Origin: Neolentinus lepideus HHB14362 ss-1
Taxonomy: Eukaryota; Basidiomycota; Agaricomycetes; Gloeophyllales; Gloeophyllaceae
Direction: 5' to 3'
Assembly: GCA_001632425.1 (NCBI GenBank)
Contig: KV425551.1
Location: forward strand, 792,996 to 856,995
DNA: 64,000 bases
Below the pieces are notes generated by a model that was given only the letters and a program-made list of their open reading frames with translations, did not search any database and had not been told where the DNA came from. The position numbers and the translations under genes were made by a program. Shown here piece after piece: positions 1 through 11,963 of this stretch (its first letter is position 1; every line of letters begins with the position of its first letter).

Positions 1-94
1 TACATCGATAGCAAATAAATAATAGATGTGGACACAGAATAGAGTAATGCAACATAACAATTAAACCGAGTAACCCATACCGCGATGCTACAGG

Positions 95-985
95 TTACGC
101 ATCCTTGGCGTCCTTGTCCTTTTTCTTCTCGACAGCCATCCGTATCTTCTTGACTCTCGTATTGAAGTAGGTCTGACAGAAGAAGGATTGGTCATTGCAG
201 GAGGCAACGGGCAAGCATAACTTACGCCCATGACAAAGCCAACAGCATTAAAAAATGGCACCCAGAGCTCTGGTGACAAGAATTGCTGCGCAAATACCAG
301 GGTTAAGGGCGAAGTGAGCCATGTCACCTGAACGGTCAATACAGTCAATACGAGTTAATGAAGAATCACTAGCTGACGCCCACCCTCATCACGGCAGCAA
401 AACCACTCTTCACGGTCTTAATGACCTCGTCAACGCTTTGAGCACCATTAATGACAGCCATACTCGCAAGATAAACTGACGAGTCGCGCTCTTATCAATA
501 CCTCAATTAACGATGCGGCAGCATTTACCTGACGTCTGTATGGGCGCTACTAACAGGTTGCTAGCCAGAATTTGGCCAATCTTTGCGGCAGTAGATGTCT
601 TGCCTGCGAAGGCTTTCTGCAGGGCACCCACGAGATAGTGACTCATTGGCGCAGAGATGAAGAAGCCATAGATCGCCATCTTTACTGCTTTGGCATCTAT
701 CTTGGACCGTGCCAGTAGCTGACGGTAGACAGGTGCATCTGGGCTAGGTTTCTGTACTGGCACACCAGCAAGATGTGTCGCGAGCACTTCCTGGAGGAAA
801 CATAGTACACCTATGAGCCGGATGGAGGGCACATTAACACGAGATCACGACTACCCCAGATTAACGAATTTACCAGTCGTGATTGACTTGGTCCTTAATG
901 GATTCAGGGCCAGTTGAACCAGGTAGGACGCAAGGAGTGGGTTGACCTTCTTTGCCTGCACCTCCACAACAGTGACCGAAGACAT
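95..985 (-). CDS. Mpv17/PMP22-family membrane protein
   Basis: Small integral membrane protein of the Mpv17/PMP22 family, whose members sit in the peroxisomal or inner mitochondrial membrane and are thought to act as channels. I read five exons: 985-874, 810-529, 475-384, 327-226 and 172-95, giving 221 aa. The N-terminus has the family pattern of a helix ending in PLRTK followed by a T-G turn (residues about 26-38). Later come the FF-like and W-L-T-x-P segments, then the F-N-x-VGF stretch near the C-terminus, and a basic tail ending in Lys-rich residues. Every intron is 51-63 nt with GT...AG ends. The start was chosen as the first ATG (MSSVTV) upstream of the PLRTK helix. Peroxisome versus mitochondrion cannot be settled from sequence; the closest feel is fungal PMP22-like proteins. 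Confidence 0.85.
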
Positions 986-1570
986 GTCTGGAACTAAGAA
1001 ACAGCTTATAGTAATGCGGGGTGGATTTATGGGACCACAGGTGATCCATGTGTGCGGCCGGTGCCTTGCATTCGGACGCCACTGTGGGTATCCGGCCATC
1101 TATATTTGGGAGTCTCGTAATTTAGACTCCGCAGAGCCCTCAAATAGGCAAAGCCACAAAAATTTGTCTGACCGAGACGTTGTCGAGATGCGTTCGAGTT
1201 GGTCTCCTCGACAGAGCCTCCGAGGCTGTTCTACTTGGCGAGAACGATGGAATGGGATCTGTTGCGGAACTCGTGAGTATATCTTTCGGTACTTTCTACA
1301 CGATGAGACCTTTGCCGCCCCAGTCATAGCTTCGCGCGTTGATGAAAGGCACAAGCAAACAGCCAAAACATTCATTGCACCTCTGATCCTCTTATTGTCT
1401 GTTAACCGTGGATGCACCGTACTCACGCATTTCTTTCGCAGGTACTGGTTTGAACAGTTGGCATTGAACTTGACTCGGAGACTCGGACCCGCACTGCTTT
1501 CATGTACACCCGAGTCAGTTTGTCGATACATAGTAAGACATGTATGGCAGTGGAAAATATAGCGCACACA
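986..1570. other. Intergenic spacer, 5' side of the Mpv17-like gene
   Basis: About 585 bp between the 3' end of the TRS85 gene and the start of the Mpv17-like gene, both on the minus strand. It must contain the terminator of the former and the promoter of the latter. Overlapping open frames on both strands have no recognisable protein character and are taken as chance. Confidence 0.5.
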
Positions 1571-4500
1571 TTATCCAGATTTTACATTAGTAACTACAGT
1601 ACAAGATCTGTCGGCCAGCGATGGACCTTGCAAATAACGATGCAGTGTCCGTGTTAAGCATTCTTCACCTTCCTGGCCTGATTGGACTTCCTCCACCTCT
1701 GTCTCGACCAGCCATCCAGTGAGAGCATATGCACCTGGACGATTCAACCACATTTTTGCTTTGACGGTGACCTCTTGCGAAGGCTCAAGTCTTCCTCGAT
1801 AGGTCAGGCGTCCGGAATATTGAGGGGGCAGCAGATTTCTGAAGGACGGGATGAGTTAGCAAGTCGGCGAAAGCGAAGAAGCTACTGCTACTTACGATGA
1901 AGAGTGCACCGCGGATTTATCCTGCTTGAGCCGAAGCACAAACCTTGCCGGATGCGTAACTGAATAATTTCTCAGAACAAACGTAACCGGCTTCAAGCAA
2001 CCTCTACAGAAGCCGTTAGTTGTCAAATATCTCGTCATTGCATTGTCCTTACCCTTTGGCGAAATCATGCTGCAACTGCTGCCCATCCTCCACTCTCACC
2101 ACCACAGGGTTCATCTCCGCATTCCACTCGCTGGCTCGAATAGCCTTTAATATATCTTGCCGCTCCCGGTGCGTCTCAGCATACATGCTCCGTTTCACCT
2201 TTGCGTTCTCCGCCTCCTCGATCACCTCTTTCAGCGCAGCGTGCCCGGCACCGAGCAGTAGTCCAGACACTGATATGTGTCCAGCCCGCTGTTGCGACGG
2301 GATCTCCCAGAAGATGACAACGTCCAATGCAGCGGGGTTGTACAGGGAGAATACGTATGGGTGTGAGGAGGATGGAATGTATGGATGTTGCGCAGCCGTA
2401 GCACGGCCAACGAAGTTGCGCCGGGAACAGTGAACAAAATGTTGTATCGACGGATCTTGTATAGATCGAGGTTGATCCTAACGATATATAATATCAGTAA
2501 GGGAACGAGAGCAGACCGGCAGGACCTGCCTTAGATATATGGTTGCACAACAATCGTATAGATGGTGGACTAGTCGGCTCGATGCTGCGGCTGTGTAAAA
2601 TATCACCCAGCTTCTTGTGCACGAACTGTAGGGTCTCCTCCGAGCCGCCCTCTTCCCAGCGATCAGCATTGAAGTAGAATTTCGCTGTCTGGTTAACATG
2701 CACAGGACCACTGGATAGTGTTCAGCTTTCCGTCAGTGAGAACGGGGGACAATGCTTACAGAGCCTCTCCGGCTGCAACCGGCGAACACTTCCAGGTAGG
2801 GCTCAGAGTCGTGATCTGGCTCAGATGGAGGTCGCTATAAAACGAGACGTTCTCGACCTCGAGATTGATGAGATATAAATGGTTGGGAGATTGGCTGGGA
2901 CGCGAGGTTGCCTTCGCGCGGAAAGTGGCATTGACTTCATACTGGCGGGATACACGAGCTGAATAGAAAGGTTGGTCCTCCGTCTAAGAAAGCATGTGGA
3001 CGAGGTTAAATCAGTGACACAATATACGAGTCTTCTTACCTCCCGAAAGACGAAGAGTAAGCATAATTCGTCGTTCAAAGATTTCTCGGCATGAAAGACA
3101 ATGGTCAGTTCAACGCTCTGTCCCGGTTCTATACTCGAAGACTTCGTAAGGGTGTCCAGCGGTATGCGGAGCGGTTCTCCTGCAGCAAGAGAATTACTGG
3201 ACGAAATCATCTCCGATACTACTGGTGGGCTAGGAAACGATTCTGAAGCGACCGTTAGCGGATAGTCTCCATAGTTGCGAGGCAAGGACAAACCGGACGT
3301 TTCCACCCATAACTCATCTTCGTCCCCTGTCACCATCCACAACTCTCGTATGGATTTTATCCCAGGATTCGAAAGCCACAGCTTCATGCGCTTGCACTCT
3401 CCCTGAGCCATCACGAGTCGTCCATCGTCGATGAAGTTGACCTGCAGACGCTGGGAGGCGTCTTCCACGTCGAACTTCACAAATACATCAGGTGCATAGA
3501 TTTTACTCTGCCGCTGAAGCATCGTCTCTTGTAGCCTCCGGCCCCGCCGTGCTAAGGAATCCGTAACAGGCAGAAGAGAAAGAAACTTATAATGGGCGTG
3601 TGTGATGATAAGTGATGCCGGACGCGCCACTTTCAAAGCCAGAGGAATCTACGACACAAAAGATCAATCTAAGCGCTCAGTAGTAGATAGGTCCTAGCTC
3701 TCACCGAACGAGATTCCTTGGCGGCCAGTGTGATGTCCTCAATGACTTCTGCGTCTAAGATGTCTTTCGCAGATTCTAAATTTCCTGACTGTTGTTCCTG
3801 TGCGACTATCGTAACATCCGATAAATTTACCTCGACATCTAACGGATTGTGGAGTTCAATGTCGATCCAGAAAGTCTCTGCAGCACGTATCAGCATAAAA
3901 GATCATGTTGCACATGCACAAGGTCTCTGTTTACCATTGACCGCAGCCTTGTCGCAGTTTTCTAGTCGATTTTTGCCCCTGCTCTTCTGGAATAACTCCC
4001 ATTTCGTCTGTCGACCTTCCCAGACGTTATCTTGTCCGCTGACGCCCTGGCTGGGTAATCGGATCTTCGTCTGTCGAGGGTTGCAGAAAGAAAAGGGCAA
4101 CTTCCAGCTGGCTATTTTGCTCTCCTCGCCGCCAGTAGCCAGGAAATGCTATATGGTCATACCTTGAGCGCAATCCACATACTCACTGAACGTATCTCAC
4201 TTTGAATGCAACACGAAAATCTTCCAGATAAATCCTGTCCGTAGCGGAAGGATTGGCAGTTGACTCAACCGCCTTCCCATTCGTCAAGACCGGTTGTGGT
4301 GACACATAGCACGTTAAGGACCTTCTGAGGAGTCCTAAGAAATAACTAATTGCGCCTTCAACATCCCCTGTGGTATAAAGCAGACGGCCAAGTGCATGTT
4401 CGATTCCAGGCTTGACATCACCGAATCCTTCCCAGGCCGTTGGACTGCGGTCCTCGCTGTCCCACAGCGACGGAGACAGGTTCTTCTCCGGGCCAAAAGC

Positions 4501-6615
4501 ATACAAGCTATGTGCTTTCCGCAGGAAATACATAGTAAGTGGCCTCTGACATAAGTGGTATCCTTGAGTCTATAAGTATAGTCTAAGAGTAGATTTACTC
4601 ACCACACCACATTTCTCCAGTCTATTAGCTGCAAATAGGTACCATAGGGCGGCTCGCCGCTTAGCTCGCTTCATAGCACTCAGGAGAGCCGCATGGGCTA
4701 GGAGCAGTGCAGAATGGGGTTCTTCCGCCTTAAGAAGACGAAACAATCCTTAGCACGATCAGATTCACGTTATGGGATAAATAGACAAGATGGATGTGGA
4801 GAAACGACGACGTACAGAGCCAGCGGATGATACAAGCCACCGTTCTCCTTCAAGAGCACTTGACAAATAATCCTGCAGATTGACACCTATTGTCCACCGT
4901 ACCGCGTAAATGAGAGCCCTGACTTGAACGTTAGCGGGAGGGTCCGGTGAAGGAGGGTGGAGTGTGTTGAGAGCATGCTGAGCATGAAGTGCTAGTGCAG
5001 GTGATGGCGCTAGGAGTAGAGGGAGTATCTCCTACAAAAGTAGAAGGCATTCAGGAGACGATATATACGGATAGTAATCGAGCTCACCGAACCGCCTTTC
5101 CCATCTTTCCGTAGACTTTCCCAGACACTGACAGCCAACTTGATATCTCCCAATATGGTCGCAAACTCCGCAAGTCTGCGATATTGTGACGGAGGTCCTA
5201 AACCCTGTGTTCCATTAGCATTACTAGTGATCGAGCTTATAGAAGTCCGCGAGGCGACTGATGAGGTGGAGGGTTTTGACGCATGGCCTGGCGAGGAAGG
5301 TGTGGGCGAGCCAAAAAGGCGTCGAGTAGAGGAGAAAAGACGTGACGGCAAACGTCGTGTTGAGGAAAACTAAACGTATCTTTTAGCACTCATGAAACAT
5401 ATTCATAGCATTTGATGCGGTCATGCAACGTACGCTTTCGTTCCACTCAATCGTACACTTTTCCATAAACGGAATCACACTCATGAGCAGGAACTCCCGA
5501 ACAAACCTGGCCATCATCTGAATGTCCTTCTCGTGCATCCTGAGTGAATTGCCAACCAGTTTGCCGGCGCTCTCTTCTTCTCGCATGGCTGCAACCCCGT
5601 CTAGTGAGGTCGCGAAGCTCATCTCCTGGGTACTCAAACTGCTTCCCATGGCGCCTGGTTGAGGTGTAGGAGGAGCACTGAATATCGGTGGCGGCGGCGA
5701 CAACAGAGACTCAGGTGAGGGCGGGGGTGGTAATCGGGGAAATGGGGCGGGTACAGGAACTGGTGGTGGTGGTGGAGAAGGCAAAGAGAGAGGTAGGAGG
5801 TGAGCGTTAAGGCCGTACTGTTTCTTCACTGCATTGAAGAGGGCACCTGCTCTGAACAGGTAAGGTGAGCAGGTAAGTGGTGAGCTGATGATACTACGAA
5901 CTGGACCGGATTGGAAAACATACTCTTCATCGGACAGTGGAGAGTTCTCAGGATGGACTATAAGGGTATACTTGAGGTAATTTGAGTCGACCCATGGCGG
6001 TAGCTCCAGCTGCCGGGAATGAAGTGCGGTGACAGCCTGTAGTGGATTGGGCGCAGTAGTGGACACGGCCAGCACAACTGAATGGGCAGGAATGTTGTCA
6101 GAAGCGGAAAGTCGTCGAAACAGCGTAACGCTCACCTGCTACTGGATGATTCCACCCCTCTATCCTGGACGGTATATGATCCCCCTCCGCACACCTCCGT
6201 AGCTCGTCCCACCAAGGTGTGCGACCCACACTCTCGCCTGTCTTGATCCTCTCCTCGTCTTCGATCCATTTCGCGCTTCGTTTTGCTATCCTGGCACCTA
6301 TCCAATCCAAGATGCGCGAGGCTCTTATTTCCTCGTCCTCTTTGCAGCCCGCTTCCACCTCTACCAGATCTGAGAAACGTAGAGTGAATGATGCATGGGA
6401 CACTGTGGTCAGTGAAGTAGTCCTGGTATTTACTAGCCGTGGCATTAGTTCAACTGTCTCTAGTGTTATGAACCCAACTTACCATTAGGTAGAGGTGAAA
6501 ACGACTGCAAGACTTGAGGCAAAGGAGGTAATGACACTGAAGAGAGTAGACTCTCGAGATCCGGTGAAGACAATATGCATACATGGGGACTCAAAGAATA
6601 TGGAAGGGGTGCCAT
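1571..6615 (-). CDS. TRS85: TRAPPIII complex subunit Trs85/TRAPPC8
   Basis: Subunit specific to TRAPPIII, the Rab-GEF (Ypt1/Rab1) that acts in autophagy and Golgi traffic. Fifteen exons: 6615-6483, 6453-6136, 6077-5434, 5369-5088, 5031-4816, 4728-4603, 4545-4201, 4148-3935, 3877-3705, 3648-3040, 2983-2760, 2710-2530, 2477-2053, 2003-1896, 1838-1571. They sum to exactly 1,422 codons (1,421 aa). Diagnostic pieces are the N-terminal S-P-D-L-E segment followed by P-L-P-Q-hydrophobic, the F-V-R-E-F...W-N-E-S block, and the conserved Arg-rich LPSRLFSSTRRLFGS block (near residue 375). The TPR-like helical middle and the C-terminal immunoglobulin-like beta segments (WEIPSQQR; MYAETHRER) also fit. A proline-rich insert lies around residues 215-265. 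The intron at 2529-2478 must use a GC donor to keep frame. The start is the only ATG in frame with the conserved N-terminus. Confidence 0.93.
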
Positions 6616-6922
6616 ATTTCATGAGTGGTATAGTTTCTTGAGTAATAGAGAATCAGTCCTACACCGCACACGCGCTTGCATACAGCGCGCCCAGCAAGAA
6701 GGGCTGCTCACTCGTCGCGTTTGCTTCCCACGGCGTGTTCTTGACTTCCGTAACTCATCTCTGTGCTTTGGCATTCCGATCTGTCTTTGACGTATTACTG
6801 ATATTTTGGCTCAACCTGAGACTTCAACATTGACTATAAAGTACATAGTACATGTGTCGAGTATTAAAATGCGGGGTATCACAGGTCCACTCTATGAGTC
6901 TGGGTGTAGCCCTAGCAGTCAC
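6616..6922. other. Spacer upstream of TRS85
   Basis: About 307 bp between the WW-protein stop and the TRS85 start (both minus strand). I see no gene; it presumably holds the TRS85 promoter. Confidence 0.4.
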
Positions 6923-7840
6923 TCAGAAGAAACCACTGTTGTCGTATCCTCCATCAAATCCACCGCCTCCAAATCCACCGCCCCCAAAACCGTCATCTAT
7001 AATATCTCCGAGTAGCAGCCCGCCGGCCAGCCCACCCAGCAATGGCAGTGCCATTCCTCCGCCTCCAAAACCGCCTCGTCTTCCTATTCCACTGCCATAT
7101 CCTGGATATCCGTAGCCTCCATTCATAGCGTATGGATTTCCCGCAGGCGGTCCATACACCGGGCGCGAGCTGTACGCGGACTGGCCGGGGTAACCTTGAG
7201 CGTACTGTTGCCGCATGTACTCCATTCGCTGCTGCATCAGCTCTTGTCTCTGTCTCTCCCTCTGCTCTTGAATCTTAATTGACGAAGTCATCGGCAACGG
7301 GCACAATAGTGTGGCCTGGGCTACTCACCAGCCGCATCTGTCGCTTATGCTCCTCTCGCTCTTCCTTCGTGCCGATAGCCCTGTCCTTGAGCTTACCAAA
7401 GAATCCCCGTTCATTCTGCTTCCCCTTCTCTCCAAGCGGCGGCGGCGTGCTTGTATTCCTCCCACTAGGAGGTCGTGAAGGACCCGCTACTCCTGAAGAC
7501 TCGCCGTGATACGAATGCCGCCTGTAGCCTTCCTCGTATGGCGGGGGTTCCAGATTGGACTTGGAGTCCGTCTGTCCCTTTAGCTGCGCCTGGGGTTTTT
7601 CGCGCAAGTCTGGGTGCTCAGACAGATATTGTTCGTCGTCATAGGGATGAGTCCAAATTGATCTCGGGGGATTTGACTTGGTGTCCACCTAGATATAGAT
7701 TTAAAAGTTAGGATTGCAGTTGGGACTTGGCTGTTATATCGAAAACTACTCGCCCAGAACGGATGCTGTGAATTAGGGTCCCATTCTTGAACCCAGCCGG
7801 CGGGCAAGGGAGGCATATTATGGTTATTGTTGACGCTCAT
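6923..7840 (-). CDS. WW-domain protein with Gly/Tyr-rich C-terminus
   Basis: Three exons: 7840-7754, 7688-7329 and 7273-6923, 265 aa. A single WW domain spans about residues 9-40 (P-L-P-A-G-W ... H-P-F-W-V-D ... S-I-W-T-H-P). The second signature Trp is in IWTHP. WW domains bind proline-rich partners. A charged, Pro-rich linker follows with E-P-P-P-Y-E-E, itself a PPxY-type WW ligand, so self-association is possible. Then comes a Gln/Arg-rich helix (about residues 150-175) and a tail rich in Gly, Tyr and Pro. The tail contains a short hydrophobic G-G-L-A-G-G-L-L-L-G segment and GGGF repeats. The layout resembles yeast Wwm1-like WW proteins, but orthology is not certain. The first intron (7753-7689) begins GCGAGT, a GC-AG intron, placed so that the WW domain is uninterrupted across the junction. 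Confidence 0.8.
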
Positions 7841-8222
7841 GATGAAGCAGGACAAAGGAGGTACCTCTGGGTGCGCAGCGGGGCTGTGTAGCGTCATCCC
7901 GTAGACCACGCACACGTGATCCCCATCGCCAGTGGCGGTGTCCAAAAGAAATTGCAAATCGGGGAAACAAAACCGCAGAGGGTTGCAACGGTACGTCAAA
8001 TGAACACACATCGTGATCCAATAAATATCTTACGTCCATCAAAGGCTGAGCACTATGAGTACAAATGTTAGATAGTAATAGACGAATGATATGAGTACTA
8101 AGCAGCGCAGAATGCAGCGTGAAGCGGTTCCGACGAAAGAAAATAGTGTGATGTGGGAGAAGCAACATGAGAACAGACGAGTAAATACGGCATAAATAAA
8201 AGCGCACGAGACTGTCAACTAT
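7841..8222. other. Spacer upstream of the WW-protein gene
   Basis: About 380 bp between two minus-strand genes. It contains a CACGTG hexamer near 7913. The overlapping open frames here have low-complexity or incoherent translations, so no gene is called. Confidence 0.4.
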
Positions 8223-9075
8223 TCAATGGGATTGCAAGTCGCGAATCACCTGCTGGATATTACGGAGTTTGTCCTCCGTAGGCATCTGAAGACACGGGTC
8301 AGCATCAGAAATGGAGTGGATTATTGTAAAAGATTACCTGAAAGAAATTGTGCATGTCCTTCTTACGTCGGACGTCAGCGGCACGCCGGCGTGCGACCGC
8401 CTCCACGAATCTCCAAGACTCTTGCTCGTTCAGTGATTCCGGCCTAGGGGATGCCACGCTGCCATCCTGGCCTTCCTTAGGCCAGTGATCACGCCCGTCC
8501 AGAGCAGCAGCTTCGTCGCTCTTCGTCCTGTCCGAATTTCTCCATGGCGAGGACCGCTCGGCCTCGTCGCAAGCCATCTTCCATTCAGGGTCCTCGTCCG
8601 CACTTTCATCCCACTGCTGTCCTGCATAGCCTATGGGACGGCGCGACTCGTCGAATTCGTCGTAATGCTCCTTGACACCGTCCATCCAAGCCGCAGCTTC
8701 TTCCTGAACATCGCGGGGCCGCCACGGATTGTCCACATTCTCCTCCGGCACCTCCTCATTCCACTGCCCTGTCCGGTGTCGCGCCTCCATCTCCTCCAGG
8801 AAATCCTCCATCTTCAGAATGATACCCTTCTCAGCCGCCCTGACACCGCGTATCCACCACTGCACCAGCTCGGATACCATGTCAACGTGGTCCATTTGTT
8901 CTAATTGTCGCAAGTCCCAAGGTTCTTCCTCGGGAGTTGGTTCTTGAAACCACGCCGAGTAGTCTTGGGGCTGGTTCCAACCACCCCATGCATTGTCAAT
9001 TGGTACTGGCCGAGTACTAGTGTGCTCGGTACGTCGCTGGCGTCGGACATTCTGCTGCTTCTGGTTGTGGGCCAT
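8223..9075 (-). CDS. Acidic tryptophan-rich protein of unknown function
   Basis: Two exons (9075-8338 and 8285-8223) encode 266 aa. I do not recognise a family. The protein begins MAHNQ with a short basic stretch, then a Trp/Gly motif (W-G-G-W) and many acidic residues interspersed with Trp (E-E-P-W, V-Q-W-W-I-R-G, D-N-P-W-R-P, A-A-A-W-M). The end is a basic helix (A-R-R-R-A-A-D-V-R-R-K-K-D) followed, after the intron, by an amphipathic helix ending LQSH. There is no signal peptide or membrane segment, so it is probably cytosolic or nuclear. The start was set at the first ATG; the reading frame is open slightly further upstream without another ATG. The long open exon and consistent splice support a real gene. 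Function unknown. Confidence 0.65.
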
Positions 9076-9563
9076 GAGTGTCGTGGTCAAAGATCGGAGA
9101 AAGTACTAGTCGCAAAACAGTCCAAGAGCGCGTGGAAGACTCCGAAGAAAGAGAGCGGAGCAAGCGGTTCCTCTTATACGAGGAACTCGCTGAGTCACAG
9201 TACTGGGTGAGTCCTGGATGGCTGGATAAAGCAACCACGGCCGGGACCAAAGTCCCTTCGCTTGCTGCCGTCATGACATCCGGTAAGTCGATCTCAGACC
9301 GTGAGCCAATCACGGCTCATCGTATACTTCTTAACGCCCGAATTGGCTTCAAACTCTTGTGCTATTCACAAACGGTGGCACCAGGCCCGACATCTGTCCG
9401 AGAAACATCGCATAAAGAACGGTTTCGAGCCTCAGACGTCAGCACAGCACATTCAGTCCTACTATAACTGCGAAATCACACATGCGGTTGCCGTATCTAA
9501 GACGTCCATATCACGCATGTGGATGTAGAAGTTCACAAATAAGATCCGTCCATGGAAGTTATG
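9076..9563. other. Spacer upstream of the Trp-rich gene
   Basis: About 490 bp between two minus-strand genes. A plus-strand frame of 129 codons (9078-9467) lacks recognisable features and is judged accidental. No RNA gene seen. Confidence 0.4.
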
Positions 9564-11682
9564 TTAAGAGGGTCCAGGCAAGGGGTTTACCCATGTGCCA
9601 TTAGGCCAGAGAGTAGCAGGCATAGTAAAATCGCCTGCTTCTCCATTAGTCGTAAACTGCAGCATATTTAACGTCAGCGCAGAACCAATACGGCATCCTG
9701 AATAGTAAATTACATACCGCCAGTCGGAAGAAGTGCGGCAGCCCCGCTTGTAAACCAGCCAAAGAGTAGTTGAGAGCCGTGCCAGCGTAGCGCTCGACGT
9801 CGTCCACGAGAAGCGCAAAGCCATCCCATGATTCACCATCCGGTATGGGGCTCCAGAAGATGGTCTGGTTCAGAAGAGGGGTCGAACCATCGAACGTTGA
9901 TGAGTTTGTCAGGAAGATCGGAAGATCAGTACCTATCGGAGCGTCTCGGCGAAGCTAAGAAAAGTAGATGGTGTCAGTTGACAGGCGCTTGCGGACAACC
10001 ATAACTTACATCTGCCGCTGTCTGCAGTATCGAGTCAAACCCAAACGCTGCTGCACCATTAAGGAATGTACCAAGTAGGAACCCTTGATATATAGCAGAT
10101 AACCGGGTGGGGAACGCTGTTCCAGGAATAAGCACCATTGCCAAGATGTAGTGGTGGATCCGAAATTCCAGCCCCGGCAGGAGTGCTAACACTAGAGCAA
10201 CTAGTCCACCGATGATGTACCATCTGGCGTAGTGAGGCAGCCAGCCAGTCTTCCGTATGACCCGTATTTGGTTGATTACTATTAATAGGAGGATAATCAC
10301 TATTATAACCAGTGCCGTTACAGCACCCGGCCGTTGAGCGATATCGGAACCTACTAGTCGGTCGATAGGAATCTTATCCGTAGTGATATTAGTGAGGACG
10401 CCTGCCCAGAAAGGGGCGAGGTACCAGACAGAAGCTTCGATGGGTGCCTTGGAGAAGGCCGGCAGGACGAAACGGAAGGCCAGTCGCCAGAAGGCATATG
10501 CGATGAAGAGAGCGGGTAGGAAAGTTCCGAACGCGGTGTCGAGAGGGGGAGGGGTGCCTTGCGGCTGCGAGAAGAGGGTAACGTGCCAGTATCCGATGCA
10601 AACTAGACACCAGAAAAGAACGATAGGTTTGGGTCGTAAGACCCAAAAGAGTAGCCACGTAACTAAGATATTGAAAGCGAGTGCGGCATTCCGAAGATCC
10701 GCACAATGCCTAAGAGTGTTGCTTGGGGTGAAGCGGTAAGATAGAGGAAACACAGTAGGGAAACCTATTGATGATAGACCATGAGCAGTCGCGGGCAAGA
10801 AGTTGGTGAAGTTTCCAATCAGTTCTAGGGTCGCGCAACCACCCGTGGAATCACTGAACATGCCACTGGAAATCATGAAATCCCATCAGTATTCCTGACA
10901 GAGACGCCATGGAAAGTAACTCACGCATGTACGGCTGCGGCACATATGAAACTGTCGCCTCTGTAGGTCTTATTGAAATCCCCGCCTCCAACGACGAGCG
11001 GAACGTAATCGACTTGCTCGTCTCCCACCGTTCTCGGATTCTGAAGTATCACAGAGTCGCATTGCGATGGGCAGCGAAAGTCGTAGGTCGAATTGTCAAA
11101 GGGTGCACAAGCTTCGCCATTCAACCCACACCCATCATTCGCTAGCCAGTAGGTCGATGTGCAGTCGACCCATGCTTCAGCAGGAGTCTGAAACGAATTT
11201 GTACGGGATAAAAATGCGAGGCTGATAATGTAAGCCGCTCCGAGGATCAGCAGCAGCCAAGGAGACGTGAACCGCCGCGTCAGACGGATAAGTGTAGGCT
11301 CAAGGGCTAGACTGTATGATCGACGGCCAGAGTAGAAGGTAAGGTTTAGGAACGGGACAGGGTCTGGTGGACAGGTATAAACATAGCTATCAGGAACGTT
11401 CGACATTGTATACATACCTGGTAAATCCTCTTTGGGTCTAGGACCCTGTAGGTACTTGACAACCTTATCAACCCTGCTATAAAGACGAGGAGATCTTGAT
11501 GCAAGAGATGCAAAACCCCGCCCATTCCAGCTGTGCTCCCTGCCAGTGGGTAACTGCGCAGCTTCGCGGTTAAGTGGCTCTTCGAGTTGAAGGCTCTGCT
11601 TCGGAGCGGGTTTCGTGCTGTCGGTGTATGATGAGGTCTCCCGTGTCAGTCGTAATGAGCCCAAGCTCGAGCCAGTGTCCAT
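9564..11682 (-). CDS. LCCL-domain multi-pass membrane protein
   Basis: Four exons (11682-10925, 10865-10010, 9954-9718, 9656-9564), 647 aa. After a polar cytoplasmic N-terminus comes one membrane span (about residues 155-175). A lumenal LCCL domain follows, rich in Cys and N-glycosylation sites. It carries the family's signature Y-R-G-D-S-F-I-C-A-A-A-V-H-A-G, split by the first intron, and then G-G-C-A-T. After that come several hydrophobic helices and a long lumenal C-terminus with N-x-S/T sites. The architecture matches fungal LCCL membrane proteins, whose biochemical role is unknown. The start is the first in-frame ATG (MDTG); the frame is open another 45 codons upstream to a TAG, so an upstream exon cannot be excluded. 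Confidence 0.85.
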
Positions 11683-11963
11683 CGGGGAGGAAGCATGGAA
11701 GGTGTTTGCCACATTAATGCTCTCACGAGGCAAAGGTGGTTGCGGAACCAATCCGGCGGTAACGGACTGGCTCCGAGGGATCCCCGGGGAGTAGCCGGCT
11801 CCGAGCCTTCCGGGCTAGATTACTTAGTAACGCTCCTCGACGATACGATGTGTGCAAATCACGTCCACTCTCTAGTCATCATATGTTTATTCGAATGTCC
11901 ATGAATAATATACAGAATCACATAATTACAGTTGGCGCGCAGGAGAATCGCAATGAAGATCAA

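Noticed and set aside
942..1567. Overlapping long open frames on both strands (206 and 155 codons)
   Set aside because: Neither has family motifs, hydrophobic pattern or splice support, and the plus-strand frame overlaps the first exon of the Mpv17-like gene.
9078..9467. 129-codon plus-strand open frame
   Set aside because: No recognisable motif, weak composition; sits in a normal promoter-sized spacer.
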